Notes: generated from the sequence alone by a model not told the origin. A DNA stretch of 64,000 nt from Breviolum minutum Mf 1.05b.01 (GCA_000507305.1 DF239408.1:1-64000); one strand, 5' to 3'; positions 10,255 through 22,733 are shown, numbered from the stretch's first letter. Made by a program: numbers and translations.

Positions 10255-11080
10255 GATGGGTGTGTGGCAGTAACCTCGCGAAGGACATCATGAAGGCTGG
10301 CTTCCGCCTCACCAATCCCAGGGTGCAGCTGGAGGATCGTTATATGTGGGAAATCCCAACTCCAAGCACACAATGGTTGGATCCAGCTGGTGATCGACAA
10401 GTGGCAGGACTTCCCATTGGATCCATGTTTGGTATCCCATTTATCCGTTGTCAACTTGATGTCTGGGCAAACCCCAGCTGTAACATCTGTAGCATTCCGG
10501 TCCTAGGGGATTCTCCTGGGACTGGTGTCACAGCTTTGGGGCAGTTCCCAACATTTACGTACATATATTTTGGGGTTTGCCCAAACCCTGCAACAGTGGG
10601 TATCCGGGTATAAAAATAAGATATGTTTTTTTTTTCTGAAGGGATCCCTATTATGAGGCATCAGATTTTAAAAAGGGTGTTTGTAACACGCGAAGCTGGT
10701 TGCAAGCATAGCTGGGGGTGAGACATGACCTGGCAACACGTTCGAAAGTCGAAAGTCCACTATTACAGTGTTTAGTTGTTTAGGCAGGACCCAACGTATA
10801 TACTTGTCACATACATGCCTATTACACATGTTATGTGGGGTATTGTGGGGTCCATATCACATCCGTTGAAACGCGAACCCATTTTGAGTCACATTTTCCA
10901 GATGGGTTAGTTCAATCACCATTTCAGTCGTTGTTACTTCTGGTTTATTTTCACAAACGGGGCAAATTTTGGAAATAACATTGGTTTGCGAAATGGTCTC
11001 AAAGGATAAGTGGCTACTTCGACATGTTGTTGCATGTGGTTTTCCATTAACTAGCTTTGGATTTGTTTGAGATTGAGATG
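10255..11080. other. No gene or element recognised
   Basis: Small frames up to 151 codons overlap the island before this stretch and lose protein-like composition after about 10300. I see no hairpin family copy here. Confidence 0.4.
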
Positions 11081-11586
11081 TTTTTTATTTTCTACCATGG
11101 TAAATCGAAATCACACCACCATTTGGGGAATAAATTTCATTTTTCCAAGCACCGGCCACCAAGGCCTTGTTGGCAAGTTGCGACGAGGTGGGAGGGTCTG
11201 GAAGGAACCACAAGAAAAACCACGCCTGGAAGCGTCGAGTGTTCAATGTTTTTCAGGGAAAATGCTGGTAAAACAGCTGAAGCAACTGAAAAGTCACCTA
11301 TGTGCTGATGAATTCAAAAGCTGGTTAACAAACGCTATTATACATAAATTCTACATTGATGCTTTAAAGCAAAGGTAAGAATACTTTGCCAATGGCTATT
11401 TTGTGGACCCGGACCCCTCCTATATGGTTGAAACGCTTCCATTCGATGGACCAAGGATTCTTAGGGTAGTATGTTTAAAATTGTATAGGAATTGGTTCGC
11501 CAGATTCTGTCCATCAACATCTATATAATGGGGAATTGCGACATCACAAATGACTTCACCCCAAAATGAGCAATGGAAAAAACATG

Positions 11587-11673
11587 GTTGTTTAGGGTAT
11601 ATCGGGGATTATACCACCAAGTTATGCGGGGGATTTTTTTCATAAACCATTACATAAGGATCCCTATCAAACA
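11587..11673. repeat. Family G element (GTTGTTTAGGG ends)
   Basis: GTTGTTTAGGGTATATCGG at the left, GGATCCCTATCAAACAAC at the right, with GGGGATT...CATAAACCATTA in the middle. Other copies: 4877, 24855, 34557, 35461 (with insert), 36410 (with insert), 54079 and 56124. Confidence 0.6.
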
Positions 11674-12168
11674 ACCATGATAGTTGAAAGTAAGGCCGTG
11701 TTTTTCTCGCGGCTCACATGAAGGGTTTTTTTATCACACACTTCCAGGGTTGCATCTGGGGCTTGTTTATTTTTTTGTTCCAAGATTACTGTAACTGTAA
11801 ATGGCTTTTCCTTCCGCAAGGCTAGAATACCCACTGCAAGGGATGTCATTTCACACCTCCCCAGAGGATTGGTGCGAAATGAGTTTTTTGGTTTGTTTTG
11901 CCCCTAAACATCATGGGATCTCAAGTCACTGATGGTTTTGGAGATCCAAAAGAACCCTCCAAAAAAACACGGTCAAACCCCTTCGTTTTCAGAAGGGTCA
12001 CCTTGGGTGACACCTTGGGTGGCCACCTGCAACCAACGAATGTGGGAATTTCCTTTGCAACTCTATGGCTGGAAGATGTTGGTTATTTGGTTGTTTTTTC
12101 CTTTACAAACGGATGGTGTTTGATGCAATTGAGGCTTTGGTGAATTTTTACATGTTTTTTGTTTGATT

Positions 12169-12245
12169 CCCTTAGGATCCATGTATGGTATATATTCATT
12201 TACCTAAAATGTAGGTAAATATATGCCATACATGGATCCTATGGG
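12169..12245. repeat. Family B near-perfect palindrome with 3-bp target duplication
   Basis: CCCTTAGGATCCATGTATGG mirrored by CCATACATGGATCCTATGGG. The flanks are ATT (12166-12168) and ATT (12246-12248). Confidence 0.75.
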
Positions 12246-12403
12246 ATTTGCACGGATCTTTGGCTTTAGAACCCTCAGATTTTCTCCGACACTTGACTTT
12301 GCCTATGGATCTTGAGATTGACCACTTCCAAGAAATGAGAGATGATGAGATCCGGAATATGTTGGTTTCTTTTTGGGGGTGTATCCCAGAGAAACTGAAT
12401 AAA

Positions 12404-12500
12404 ACCCTAAACATCCAGTCATATACCTCTTGAGGTTTGGAATTTTAGGTATATATTTGAGGGTCCAAATACATTCTCAGCAGTTGCTTGGATGGCTCGG
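12404..12500. repeat. Family H element (ACATCCAAACACCTG ends), diverged
   Basis: AACATCCAGTCATATACCTC to CAGTTGCTTGGATGGCT, with a GGGTCCAAATA centre. Better copies are at 33341, 45280, 61705 and 63164. Confidence 0.45.
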
Positions 12501-13260
12501 GATAGGTGGCGGTGTCAATTCTTTTGTTTTTTGTAAAGGATTTTGCATTGGTACCCTGAGAATTGGAGGGACCCCCATTTTTTGTCAGCCAGCGACCTTG
12601 ACAAATCTTGGGTCCAATCGTCCCAGGTTGCTTCTGGCACACGAGCTGCAGGCAAACGCAGACCACGTGATTGGGTGAAGCGATGATAGCTGAGCAATGT
12701 ATAACCACTACAAGGATGGAGCCAAAAACCAGTAAAAAGTAGGGTTTGCAAAATTCATGTCTCGGGGTGAGATGACATAACCCCAAGGAAAAACAACCCG
12801 ATTTTTCTAGGACACTTTATCAGGGGTGAAAAATCACTCACGATCATTAACGATCGGCTCAAGCACCAAACTACCACTGAAACGTAGTCCAAACCGAGGT
12901 CACGACTTCGTCGAAGAAGGTGGCTGTTGCAAGATGTTTCTGATTTTTTTAATGACCATCCCGAATCCCAACTGTTTCTGTAGGCCCGATTTTGTGCATT
13001 TGAACTGTTTTAAACCAACCAAAAAGATCCAAAATTTCCACAACTTTTCTGCAGTCTTTCTGCATTGACTTGGGGTGATGTTTTGATTCTGACTGCCAGA
13101 TGGTCCTTCTTCGTCGGCATCGAGCAAGGCAAGAAGTTCTAGGATTTTCACCCCGATCCCCTGGGGAAAAAGATCCAATTTGACAGGCATGTATTTTTCA
13201 GTTGGGTTGGTGAAAAACCACCAACTAGAGTTGTTCTTGCTGTATCTGTTGTTGCTATAT

Positions 13261-13418
13261 TTGGATGTCCCAAAAAGTTAGTAAAAGGTAAGCATCAGTG
13301 GGTTATAACAGTGTTAACCCTAATTGTATCCCATTTATAAGATTTTATAAGTAGGTTATAACATTTAGAACCCATTGATCCCAACCATTGATCCGATCAA
13401 TTCCGTCCCGGGACATCC
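13261..13418. repeat. Family I element (TTGGATGTCCCAGGAAGTTA ends)
   Basis: TTGGATGTCCCAAAAAGTTA at the left and CCGGGACATCC at the right, with GGTTATAAC words inside. Cleaner copies are at 26773 and 48330, and a right half is at 41908. Confidence 0.5.
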
Positions 13419-14081
13419 GATCCGTGGTGATGGCAGTGGTGGCAGGATGCGTCGCACGACTCCGGGGAACAGTTCCCAGGGTAAGAGGTAAATTATAACT
13501 GGTAAAACCCACAGTAGATCAAAAAGAAATTCTCAAAGGTATGATGTCAAAAAAAAACTATTAGTTTAGAAATGACTTGCAAGGTGCTGCCAGGATGCGT
13601 ATCTTTTGTTGCTTTTTTCCACATGCGCCAAAAAAATACGGAGATTTGCTACTATTCTTAAGCACGGCCTTAACTTGACGCTGCTGCCACTCAAGTTCCA
13701 AGGGTCAAACATTTTGGGTGCCTTGGATGGTTCCGGTGCAGGGTGGAAACAAACTCACCAATGTCTTAGGGTTTAAGGACGGCAACCCGAAAGGAAGGTG
13801 CTGGTAATACAACCAGTTGATAAAAAGAAGTTCACCATTTTGGTGGGAAGGTTTTTCATGTTATTATTGTTCTGGTGCAAAATGCTTTGCTTTTGGGGAT
13901 CTGATCTCCCAGTAGAGCTTGTTGTAATCAGTAATTCCTCAGTTTTTTCAGGTAGATACCCTCCCTGAGATTTTCACAGCCATGGAACACCTGATTTATA
14001 GGCTGAAACCCAAACAGGGCAGCCGGATCGCCCAACCAGCATTTTTCAACGGCCAAAAAACAGGTTTCCATACCCGAAACA

Positions 14082-14169
14082 CACTCAATGGGACTGGTAT
14101 ATTTTACCTACATTTTGCACCATAAAAAATAGCCACAATGTAGGGCCACATATACCAGTCCCATTGTGT
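14082..14169. repeat. Family B palindrome, CACTCAATGGGACTGG subtype
   Basis: CACTCAATGGGACTGGTAT mirrored by ATACCAGTCCCATTGTG. Confidence 0.65.
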
Positions 14170-14723
14170 TGTTTGGGGCATAAAAACCCGGCCATGATGC
14201 CGGCTCATCACCATCAAGATGACATGACAATTCTGGGCGATCTGGGATCTCGAACTAATGGGACTTATCACTGTTATTTCTGAGTGAGCATCCCGAATGA
14301 TACAGTCCTGAGATTTTTTTCACATGAAACCTGAACATGGATTTGTTCTCTTTGAAAAACCATGTTTTTTTTGAAATTCAATGTTGAATTTCAATGGTTT
14401 AATAGTTAGTTAGAGATTTTCCTACATATTATACCCCCACAAAACCCCATATTTTTTTGGGTCAATCCTACCAACCCAAAAGAATGATTTGTTGTTTCAC
14501 CTTCCAGATTTGCCCAGGGACCGGTGCCACATGTGGCACATGTGGCACATACACCAAGCTGGGCGGCAGCGATCTGCAGGTGTGAATTTGGGTTGACTAC
14601 TTGGAGGATCATTGATTGGTTCAAGTTTTGAGTGAAGAAACCTTAGAAAGATCATTTCGAAAACAATCAGGGAAGATTGGGGAGTCCCCCAACCCCTTTG
14701 GACCCCTTGGACCCCTTACCCCC

Positions 14724-14877
14724 CTACTTGGGAGGATCATCCCACTTAGGGAGTAATAACCATAGTGATCGTAAGTCCCCCAAGGATCGGGTTGTGGGAC
14801 CCCTTCCAAATGGACTTTTCATGGCTTCTAAATGGGGCTTACTAAACACTTACTACCTGGGATGATCCTCCAAGTAG
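14724..14877. repeat. Family F element
   Basis: CTACTTGGGAGGATCATCCC mirrored by GGGATGATCCTCCAAGTAG. A stray left terminus (CTACTTGGAGGATCATTG) lies 126 bp upstream at 14598. Confidence 0.7.
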
Positions 14878-15307
14878 GTGGCTTGTGAAATATATGATTT
14901 TCAACCTCCCTACAGCTTGATATCTATACCTACCAACCCAGCTGTTTATGGTGAATTCGTATCCGCATGTTACTTATTTTCATGACTAGTTGGTGGTTTT
15001 TTAAAGATTTTGGACCTGTTTGATATGGTGCTACTCCTCCGGTTCTTGTGATTTTTGTTGAACTTCAAAAAGTTCTATGGGTGATGGGTGGTTTCAAATC
15101 CTTTCATGTTAAACCCCTGGAGAGATGAACCAATTTGACTGTTTTTTGTTATTTTCGGATGGGTTGATTTTACTTCGTAGTCCTAAAGGATCCTAGTGAC
15201 GCGCAAATCGAATCCTTAAACTACGACTGCAGGTTCCTCAAGTGTCTTTCAAGGTATTGATGGGCGAGATATAGCCCAAAAATCCCTTGAGATGATGCAT
15301 ATTTGCA

Positions 15308-15417
15308 TGTATGGATGTTTCCAAAAATAGTGGTACCCCCAAATCATCCATTTTGATAGGGTTTTCCATTATAAACCATCCATTTTGGAGTACCCATATT
15401 TTCGGGAACCCCATATA
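15308..15417. repeat. Family N element (GGGTGTTTCC ends), diverged
   Basis: GGATGTTTCCAAAAATAGTGGTACCC to CGGGAACCCCATA, shown here by its ends only. An inverted CCATTTTGATAGGG and related strings form the inner stem. Confidence 0.45.
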
Positions 15418-16808
15418 TCTCAAGAAATCTTCAGAAGATTTCTGGGGACCAAGTAGTGTTTTTGACGCCAACTTTATTCCCCAACAGTATCAAGTGTGGA
15501 ATTGGTTGCTGGGCGGTACCCCTGGGATAAAGACATGACCTAAATCAAGTTTGAAATGCATGACGAATCAATCTTTTATAAGAATGCAAGCAAGTTCCTC
15601 TTCCAATAATGAATGTGAGGATGGGTCCCTCCAAGACTAGTTTCCTCCACAAAAGGGCCATGTTCCAATTCTATGAATATGGGAGGACCGGTAGACCTGA
15701 GAAGGGTGGGACTAGATATCAAACTATCATAAACTCTGGAAGTCAAAGACCATTAAAACATAGTCCCCTGGAATTGTTGATTATCAATCCCCAACAAAAT
15801 AATGGTTTTTTCACTTTTCCAAAAGACCATTTATTTGATGGTCTTTGGACCCCCAGGGATAAACCTGCCTTCGTTCGGATGCTTTTTCTTTTCGGACACA
15901 TGTGACACTTGGCCATTCGTTCGCCGTGACAAAGGCAGATATTGGATCCTGTACCAGTGAAACTTATTACAATTTCTTGGTTTGTTTGTTTTTTTTTTAG
16001 CGGGGGGACGTTTTTCAATGCTTTCTTGAAGCGGATGACTATAGGTAGTGTTTATTCTTTGAAATCCGTCGGGAAAATGATCCAAGTTTTTCTAATTTTC
16101 AGATTTCCAAGCCTGCAATCCACCATTGTTTAGGGCCCACCCAGACTAAAAAGATATAAAACTAGTGATGTAATGTCATCCTGCTTCAGCGAAATGTTTC
16201 CAATTCAAAACCACATGTGAGCAGTGTCCAAAACAGAAGGTTTGATGGTTATTTGCTTTATATATTTATATACGGGATGATCATACTATTCATTCATATA
16301 ATATAGGGATTATGATGAGTATGACGTGACAAGCCATTAACGAGATCCCCATGAATCATTAGCCAACAAGGGTTTTGATCAGAACGACATGTGACTCGAC
16401 TCTTCTCCAAGAAAAAGTCTCCAACAGATTGTTTGGCTCGCTTCCCAAAGCAGTGCCGGCCGTGGAAAAAGTTCATAAAGGAATCGCCCAAGAGACATTT
16501 CGTTTTGTGCATTCCATTGGAAGCTTTATATCAAAAAACATTGAAGACTGAAAATGTCTATGCCACCTTGACCAATCTTAAAAAATGGTGGTTTAAATCT
16601 GTATAACTTGCTGTATGGATCAAATGTATCATATGATGTATTACTGCATACTTATGCTTGTTTTTGGAGGCATGAATTGTATCATGTTTCTTCAATACAA
16701 CAGACATACCATTTAGGGAAACAGGTCCAACCAACGAGCGATGGGGGGTGGAGCATCTTCCGGGCGCACGGAGAGCAAGGAAAATGCAGGTGCTAACAAA
16801 TTTGTGCA
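15418..16808. other. Long stretch with no recognised gene
   Basis: Frames up to 98 codons on both strands, none protein-like. A diverged hairpin may lie around 15740-15860 (AAGACCATTAAAAC and AAAAGACCATTTATTTG), but I cannot place its ends. Confidence 0.35.
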
Positions 16809-16945
16809 GGGGGTTTTGATCCCGATAAACGGCCTTATCTATCGGTAACTGGAGTAATAACCCGTATGAATGGAGTTACCCATGTGTAGGGCCATTTATA
16901 GGGATTATTTCACTCCATTTCTAAGTAATAGGGGCCCACCTTGAA
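16809..16945. repeat. Family A element, degraded left end
   Basis: Recognised by GGCCTTATCTATCGGTAACT in the interior and GGGGCCCACCTTGAA at the right end. Confidence 0.5.
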
Positions 16946-16949
16946 CCTT

Positions 16950-17045
16950 AAAGAAATAGATGTGCTGGGGCCTCAACTCCCACAGTTTCTTTGTGGTAGG
17001 GGATGACCATCCGCAATATAGAGAGTTTAGACCCTGACACATATG
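16950..17045. repeat. Family K element
   Basis: ATGTGCTGGGGCCTCAACT, GGGGATGACCAT and TTTAGACCCTGACACAT. Related sequence at 18478-18540 and a longer copy at 46267-46440. Confidence 0.45.
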
Positions 17046-18283
17046 AAGCAACGAAGATCAAAGTTGTTCAAAGCGTTACTCGCCAATTCAACCTGAACCA
17101 AACCTCCATTTGTTTGGGGTTCGATGTTCGTTTTTCGGGGCCGTAAAAGAAAACGTCGTTTGTTTCGGATGGACGGGGGGGTGATGAGGGGTAAAAAGAC
17201 AGACAGTGAAGTATACGGTGGATGGATGTAGAAGTAATCGATATATGGCCTTCTAGATGGATAACTGGAGGTAGAACCCCTATAAATGAAAGTTTTCACC
17301 CTACTTAAGACTGGATCCGGGGCCCATTTTGCAGCATCAACTGGTTAGTAAGTTAATCTCCAGTTTGCATTTATTCTAAGCACTGATTGCTACTGTATCC
17401 AACCCAAGAATCATTTGGGCAAACCATGGATACCCACCAGTCACCGCCTAGCTTTCGCCTCGCTCACGTGAATTCAATGTGTTGTTTTTGTTGCTGGGGA
17501 AAAGTTTGACTCCAAACATGGCCTTACATGATTTTGATGAAGGTGAATCAAAACGTCATGTCGTTTGCCCAGAATCATCGAAATTCATGGGCATTTGTGT
17601 AACTTTCTGTGCATCGTTGGGGCCACATGTCCCCCATATGACCTATCACAAAAGCAGGTGAAGCAGCAAAAGGCGGACATGAACCTCGCAAAACTTTGGC
17701 TAATCTCTCCCATGTTGGGGGATTTCCCCATTTGGATTGCTTGAATTTCTAGGTTATGACCAATGATCCCGGTGTTGAATAATCTTGGATTGGGGTCATG
17801 AGCATGCAATCCTTCAAAACAACCACAGTAGTCATGAGACATGAGATCTTACTTGACCTATAAATGACCCTTCATACCATTTGCAGGTCATGAGGGTGTC
17901 GAGGGCGTGGCTTCGGTTTGGCCCTTCAGAAGCCTGCGCAAGCATGAAATCCAGGGTGCAGTGTGATCGTGATTTGTGGGTAAAACAGGCAAAACAGGTT
18001 CATCCTGCCAGTTTCAAGAATGCTAATGGCGCCCAAGTCAACTTTCAACTGGCAAAAGTATTTTTTTGTTTGAAGCAAATCTGTCAATGGAAAAGAATCA
18101 AGTACAAGTCCATCAGATATACTTGGCAACTCTTTGGAATCGTCCCTGATAATCTCATACCCGAACAGCCCCTTGAAAATCTTGCTGTTTTTTTGTTCAT
18201 GTAACAACTACCTAAAAGTTAAGCCTTTAGCAGGGGACCTAAGTTTTGCCTAGAAATCCATGCCATAAAAACAATGATGTCAT

Positions 18284-18451
18284 TACAAGGTGTGCCCCTA
18301 CTATAGTTCTATATAGGTAGCTGGATGGTAGCTGGAGTTATTTCACCACCTCTAAATGGAGTTACCATGGAGTTACCCATTTTATAGGGCCAAAAGATAG
18401 GGGTTAAAACTCACTCCATTTACAACGATCGACTCGGGGCCCCACCTTGAA
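18284..18451. repeat. Family A element
   Basis: TACAAGGTGTGCCCC to GGGGCCCCACCTTGAA. Confidence 0.6.
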
Positions 18452-19054
18452 CTTTAACGTCAACTCGATAGGGGTTTATGAAGGTGGGATGACCATGGCG
18501 AATATAAGGAGTTTAGACCCTGCCACGTATAGATTAGGATGGTACCTCCAATCAAGATGCCAGTGGAAAGTGAAGGTTCACATTACTTAGGGATATCTTT
18601 TGGGAGTTTTCCACTCCAAAATTTACACAAATCAAAAGCACCTAACACATGGTGGTTTGGTTACGGATCTTTTTCCTTTTTCCACAAAAGGGAGCAAATT
18701 GTTGTTTTTTGTTGTTGCCCTTCGTTTCGGGTTTATTTGTATAATATCTGCATTTAGATATAGAGTATTTATTTACATTTGAAATCTTTGTCTTCTAATA
18801 ATTCTATTTATCCAGGCGACCAAACCACCGGTTTGGGCAATCCCAAATGGTGGTTTAGTACAGGAATTCCACCCCAAAAAATCAGGTTTATACAAAGTAT
18901 ACTGCTACAATTTGCCCCGGGGATGATGGAACACTCAAGGGTTTCAGGTGTGGATCTTTTGTCCACAAGTCAAACCTTTTGATCCACACAATTCAGGTTG
19001 AGGATTTTTCCCAAGATTTACGCCTCTCGAAAATCAACAAATTTGGTTGGTGGC

Positions 19055-19148
19055 AGTTGGTGGATTCAAATATTTTTTGTGTTCATCCCTACCTGGGGCA
19101 ATGATCCAATTTGACTAATGTTTTTGAAATGGGTTGAAACCACCAACT
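19055..19148. repeat. Family C element (CTAGTTGGTGGTTTC ends)
   Basis: AGTTGGTGGATTCAAATATT mirrored by GGGTTGAAACCACCAACT. The centre CCTACCTGGGGCAATGATCC is shared by the family. Confidence 0.6.
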
Positions 19149-19561
19149 TGAAATCGCCTGAAACTAGATAGTTGTAAGATGACATGTCCTTTCAAGAAAT
19201 TCGTCCCGAAACTCCAGGGGACCAAATTTCTTCATTTTTCAGACCCAAGGTTACAAGCCCCCCACATGGAGGATCATCCCATGGGCATAGGTTTCGTTCC
19301 ACCAAGTATCACCAAACATTTCAGGTACCTCAAATGGAGGTACGAAAACCTATACAAGTTGTATGGATAGGGCTTATGTAAGGGAAAACCCACCCCAAAA
19401 ATAGCCGGCTATAAGGTTCAGTGCCTCCATTTTTGGTACCTGAAATTCTGGTTGAAATTACAGTTTGTCTAGTTATAAATGGCCTGTAGCCCCCTTAACT
19501 AACCACTTACTAAGTGGGGATTGATCCTCCAAGCAAGGTATAGTTCCGCTAAAAACTGCAA

Positions 19562-20094
19562 AAAATCAGGCTTACAAATTCTCCTTGTAAATGAGGAACA
19601 GCTTGAGATGCTTCAATTTAGCAATGTCCGTGGAAGCTCGTATGACCCAAGCAGCACAATCAAGCAGGCTATGTCTGATGTTGACTTTAGTGGCTTCTAC
19701 ATCCGTGTGAAAGGTCTTGATGGTGGTGGGTTTGGTTTGCGGAAGACACATTTGAAAAAAGAAGATGCGTTGAAGGCTTTGAGTGAGAAGTCTATGAACG
19801 GATGGGTCGCAAGGCAGATATCCAGTATGACCCAAAGCTTGGCAATCCTCCCGCCTCACTTGTGGCATTGTTCCAGCCATTGGAGCAAAAACTGATTGAG
19901 CTGATGGATGTAACTGGAGGAACCCTTCTTGTCCTGCAAGTTTGTTAGTTCTGAAACCCCTGTACTCTATGATCCTGAGGGTGAATCCAGCTGGTTGTTT
20001 TGCCTCTTTTGCTGCCTGAGGAAACTGGTTGGAATGGGTTCAGAGTAGCAAGAAGATTATGGGCTTTAGACCTGCCGTTGATTTTCTGCTCCTT
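19562..20094 (+). pseudogene. Frame-broken coding island, unidentified
   Basis: Protein-like sequence continues across frame changes. Frame 1 gives LLVNEEQLEMLQFSNVRGSS and DVDFSGFYIRVKGLDGGGFG to about 19795. A second frame gives ADIQYDPKLGNPPASLVALF, QPLEQKLIELMD and a stop at 19946. The first frame then resumes with VSSETPVLYDPEGESSWLF, and the second again with LLPEETGWNGFRVARRLW. Three alternations over 530 bp without splice-like junctions point to small indels in a decayed copy, or to uncorrected sequencing errors. It lies just upstream of the phosphodiesterase. I do not recognise the family. Confidence 0.55.
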
Positions 20095-20118
20095 GGCGTT
20101 TTCTGAGTCATTGTTGCA

Positions 20119-20275
20119 CCTTGGTGGGTCCCAAAACGATCGTTACAAAAGGGAGTTATGGGACCCCTATACATGGCTGAAAATAAAGGGGTAACTGGGG
20201 TTATAACCCTTATAAATGGAGTTACAACCTAGCTTATATATATATATATACAGTAACTGGTAGGGGCCCACGTTG
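20119..20275. repeat. Family A element with an internal TA run
   Basis: CCTTGGTGGGTCCC to GGGGCCCACG. A (TA)n tract at about 20236-20251 interrupts the right arm. Confidence 0.5.
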
Positions 20276-20735
20276 ATGCCGGAAGTACCGAGCAAAAACC
20301 CTCACATTGAACATCAGTTTACCCCTCCCTCAGGAAATAGCCGGCCTTATTAAGTGATTAAACACTTGCTTGTACCTAGATAATTAGGCAGTATTCCAAT
20401 GTGGGGGCTGGCATCTAGGGGTATACGGTTATACCGGTTATACCCTTGGATTCTCATGTGACGACTTGGTACCAAACTTACCCCCAACAGTGCAGTCACT
20501 GATTCTTTGGGTCATATCAGTCATATCATCCTTATTCAACTGGGTGGCTGAGTGGCTGCGTTTTCAGTTTCGAACCGGATTGCTAGTTCTTTCAACAGAC
20601 CTATATACATATATAATTATCATTATATATTATGTATTATTGTTTGTATATTTATTGTATTATATGTAATTGTTATTATGCGCATTATTCACAATAAAAA
20701 CAAGAGTGAAAGCCTTCCTATAGTCAAAATATATC

Positions 20736-20905
20736 CCAGATGCTCCATGTATGGAATATTTGTCTACATTGGGTCAAAAATGGCCACATGAACAAGGGGA
20801 AATGTAGGTAAATATTCCCTGCTTATAAGTTCCCTAGTAGGCTACATTTACCATAAAATCAACCAGATGCAGGTAAATATACCGTACCAGTCCCATGGAG
20901 CATAT
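20736..20905. repeat. Composite of two family B palindromes
   Basis: A CAGATGCTCCATGTATGG arm, two TGTAGGTAAATATTCC-type motifs and a GTACCAGTCCCATGGAGCAT arm. Both family B subtypes are mixed in one 170-bp unit. Confidence 0.45.
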
Positions 20906-20937
20906 GAGTACATGGAACATTTGGAACATATGGGTAC

Positions 20938-21054
20938 ATGGATCATCCAAGTCAGCTAGTAAGTCAGGCTGTTCCCTTTCCAAGTGGCCTTTTCATGGCT
21001 TATAAATTGGGATTATACTAACTACCTACCAACTGGGATGATCCTCCAACTAGG
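20938..21054. repeat. Family F element
   Basis: GGATCATCCAAGTCAGCTAG mirrored by CTGGGATGATCCTCCAA. Confidence 0.55.
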
Positions 21055-21128
21055 CTTCCGGGGCCCATGTATCTGAATCAGCACATTTCCATATATAAAT
21101 TCTTTAATGCACCATTCGTTGGGGGATA

Positions 21129-21271
21129 AAAGTTGGGCCCGGAGCCGATCATTATAAATGGAGTTACTGTATGGGGCCCTTATAGATGGCCTTCTAAGTG
21201 GGTAACTGGGGTTATAACACCTATAAATGAGGTTATAACCCTACTGGCAACTAGTAGGGGCCCACCTTGTA
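21129..21271. repeat. Family A element
   Basis: AAAGTTGGGCCCGGAGCCGA to GGGGCCCACCTTGTA. Confidence 0.65.
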
Positions 21272-21404
21272 GGTGGTGGTTTCAAAGTTCTTTGTGTTCG
21301 TAATGTTCATGCCGAATAATTGGAGAAGTGATTCAATTAAATTATTTCAATTTGACCAATTAGCGTTTCGCAAATCCAAGTGTGTCAGTCTTTGTTTCCC
21401 AGTA

Positions 21405-21512
21405 CACCCCCCCCCCCCCGAAAACGAACATGACAATGGAAAACCCACCATTTGAAGATGTATTTCCTATTGAACATGGGGATTTTCCAATGTCATGTTA
21501 GTTTTCAGGGTG
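21405..21512. repeat. Family E element, CACCCC(C)n GAAAAC subtype
   Basis: Begins in a C13 run, then GAAAACGAACATGACAATGG, and ends CATGTTAGTTTTCAGGGTG, with TA on both sides (21403-21404, 21513-21514). A close relative lies at 63290-63400. Confidence 0.6.
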
Positions 21513-21640
21513 TATATCCTGGCCAGAGTTCCCCTAGCCTTTCTCTTGAAATTTTCCGAGTGATGTAAACCCACCAACCGTCACACTGGATGCAGGAATC
21601 TGTGCGCGTCACCAAATACACCGTTGCAAATCTATCTCAG

Positions 21641-21663
21641 GGCCATTATTCATGAAGTCATGC
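21641..21663 (+). CDS. PDE gene exon: GAF start, 23-nt microexon (tentative)
   Basis: Reads (x)AIIHEVM(R) between ctatctcag and the donor gtgcct. The split Arg codon is completed by the next exon and gives EVM-R-TLDADRCS, as expected for a GAF first helix. The short match makes it tentative. The intron to the next exon is 1005 bp. Confidence 0.4.
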
Positions 21664-21931
21664 GTGCCTTGAAAACAAAAACACAGTGTCAGGGTGGGGT
21701 TTGCATGGGGGAGGTGGTTGACCAAAATAAGTTTGCCAGAAATGTTGCTTCCATTCTAGTGGTCAGTGGTAGTGCACTACAACCAGTCATTTGTTATAAG
21801 GACCCTTATGAACCAATCAGTTTCACGGAATGTCATAAGGGTTTTGAATGTTGATGGCATGAAGATTCCAAAGCTTTTGGATCTGGTAAAGTTTCACCAT
21901 GGGTCATCCATTGCAAAAAAACAACATCCAT

Positions 21932-22087
21932 TCAAGGTGGGCCTATGAATGGGGTTGTGGGACCCCTATGAATGGCCGAAAATAAATGGGGTGTGATAAC
22001 CCCGTATTACCTTTTCAGATCGTATAGGTCTATAATTGAAGTTATAGCCCTACTTATAGCTTATAACTGGTGAGGGGTCCACCTTGT
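21932..22087. repeat. Family A element in a PDE intron
   Basis: TCAAGGTGGGCC to GGGGTCCACCTTGTT. Confidence 0.6.
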
Positions 22088-22399
22088 TACTTCATTTCCA
22101 AACACACTCCCTGAAAGTAACAGCAAGTTTGCACCTGAAGGTGCGGTGCAAAAGGGAGACGTTTTACCCTCCCCCAAAAAACTAAGCTAGCAACTTTGAG
22201 GGGTTGTTTGAAGATGATTTGTCTCTTAAATTTTGAGGTCAGGTTAGATTTTTTGAGGAGGGTACATAGATTCATGCATATGCTCGGAAGTTTTAGAGGC
22301 CAAAACCCCTTCAAATGCCACAGTTCCTCATGAAAAATGGTCGGGATTCCTTCTTAAGGAGTCATGAAACCCGTCCCTTGACAACGCCACTTTCCATTA

Positions 22400-22520
22400 C
22401 ACACCCTGGAAGTTTAACAGCTCGCCCCCTGAAAAATGGATGGCAAAGGAAGACGATCCGGCTTCCTATTTGGGAATAAGGCAACTTTTCAGGGGCGTTT
22501 CCTGTTAAACTTCGGGAAAG
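22400..22520. repeat. Family E element in a PDE intron
   Basis: CACACCCTGGAAGTTTAACA mirrored by TGTTAAACTTCGGGAAAG, TA at 22398-22399 and 22521-22522. Confidence 0.6.
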
Positions 22521-22668
22521 TAGCTGAAAAATGGCTGAGTAATCATGATACGAATACCATTGGAAATAATCGTGATATTATTATATTGTTGGGGGTTTTC
22601 AAATTTTTCATATCACTTTGATACCTTGGAAAAATCGCCGAAAAAAGCATCTCAGCTGCAGCCACGAG

Positions 22669-22733
22669 GTACCTTAGATGCGGATCGTTGTTCCATTTTC
22701 TTCGTGGATGATATGCGCAAGGAGGTTTGGTGC
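22669..22733 (+). CDS. PDE gene exon: GAF domain, beta-2 to beta-3
   Basis: Reads TLDADRCSIFFVDD then MRKEVWC. A-D-R-C-S-x-F-x-V-D followed by a short turn and E-V/L-W is the hallmark start of cyclase/phosphodiesterase GAF domains. Acceptor gccacgag, donor gttggt; it joins in phase 0 to the next exon across a 900-bp GT-AG intron. Confidence 0.7.

Noticed and set aside
9969..10454. 161-codon open frame on the minus strand
   Set aside because: Ser/Pro/His-rich with no motif, typical of an antisense shadow of a GC-richer island; kept only as an alternative.
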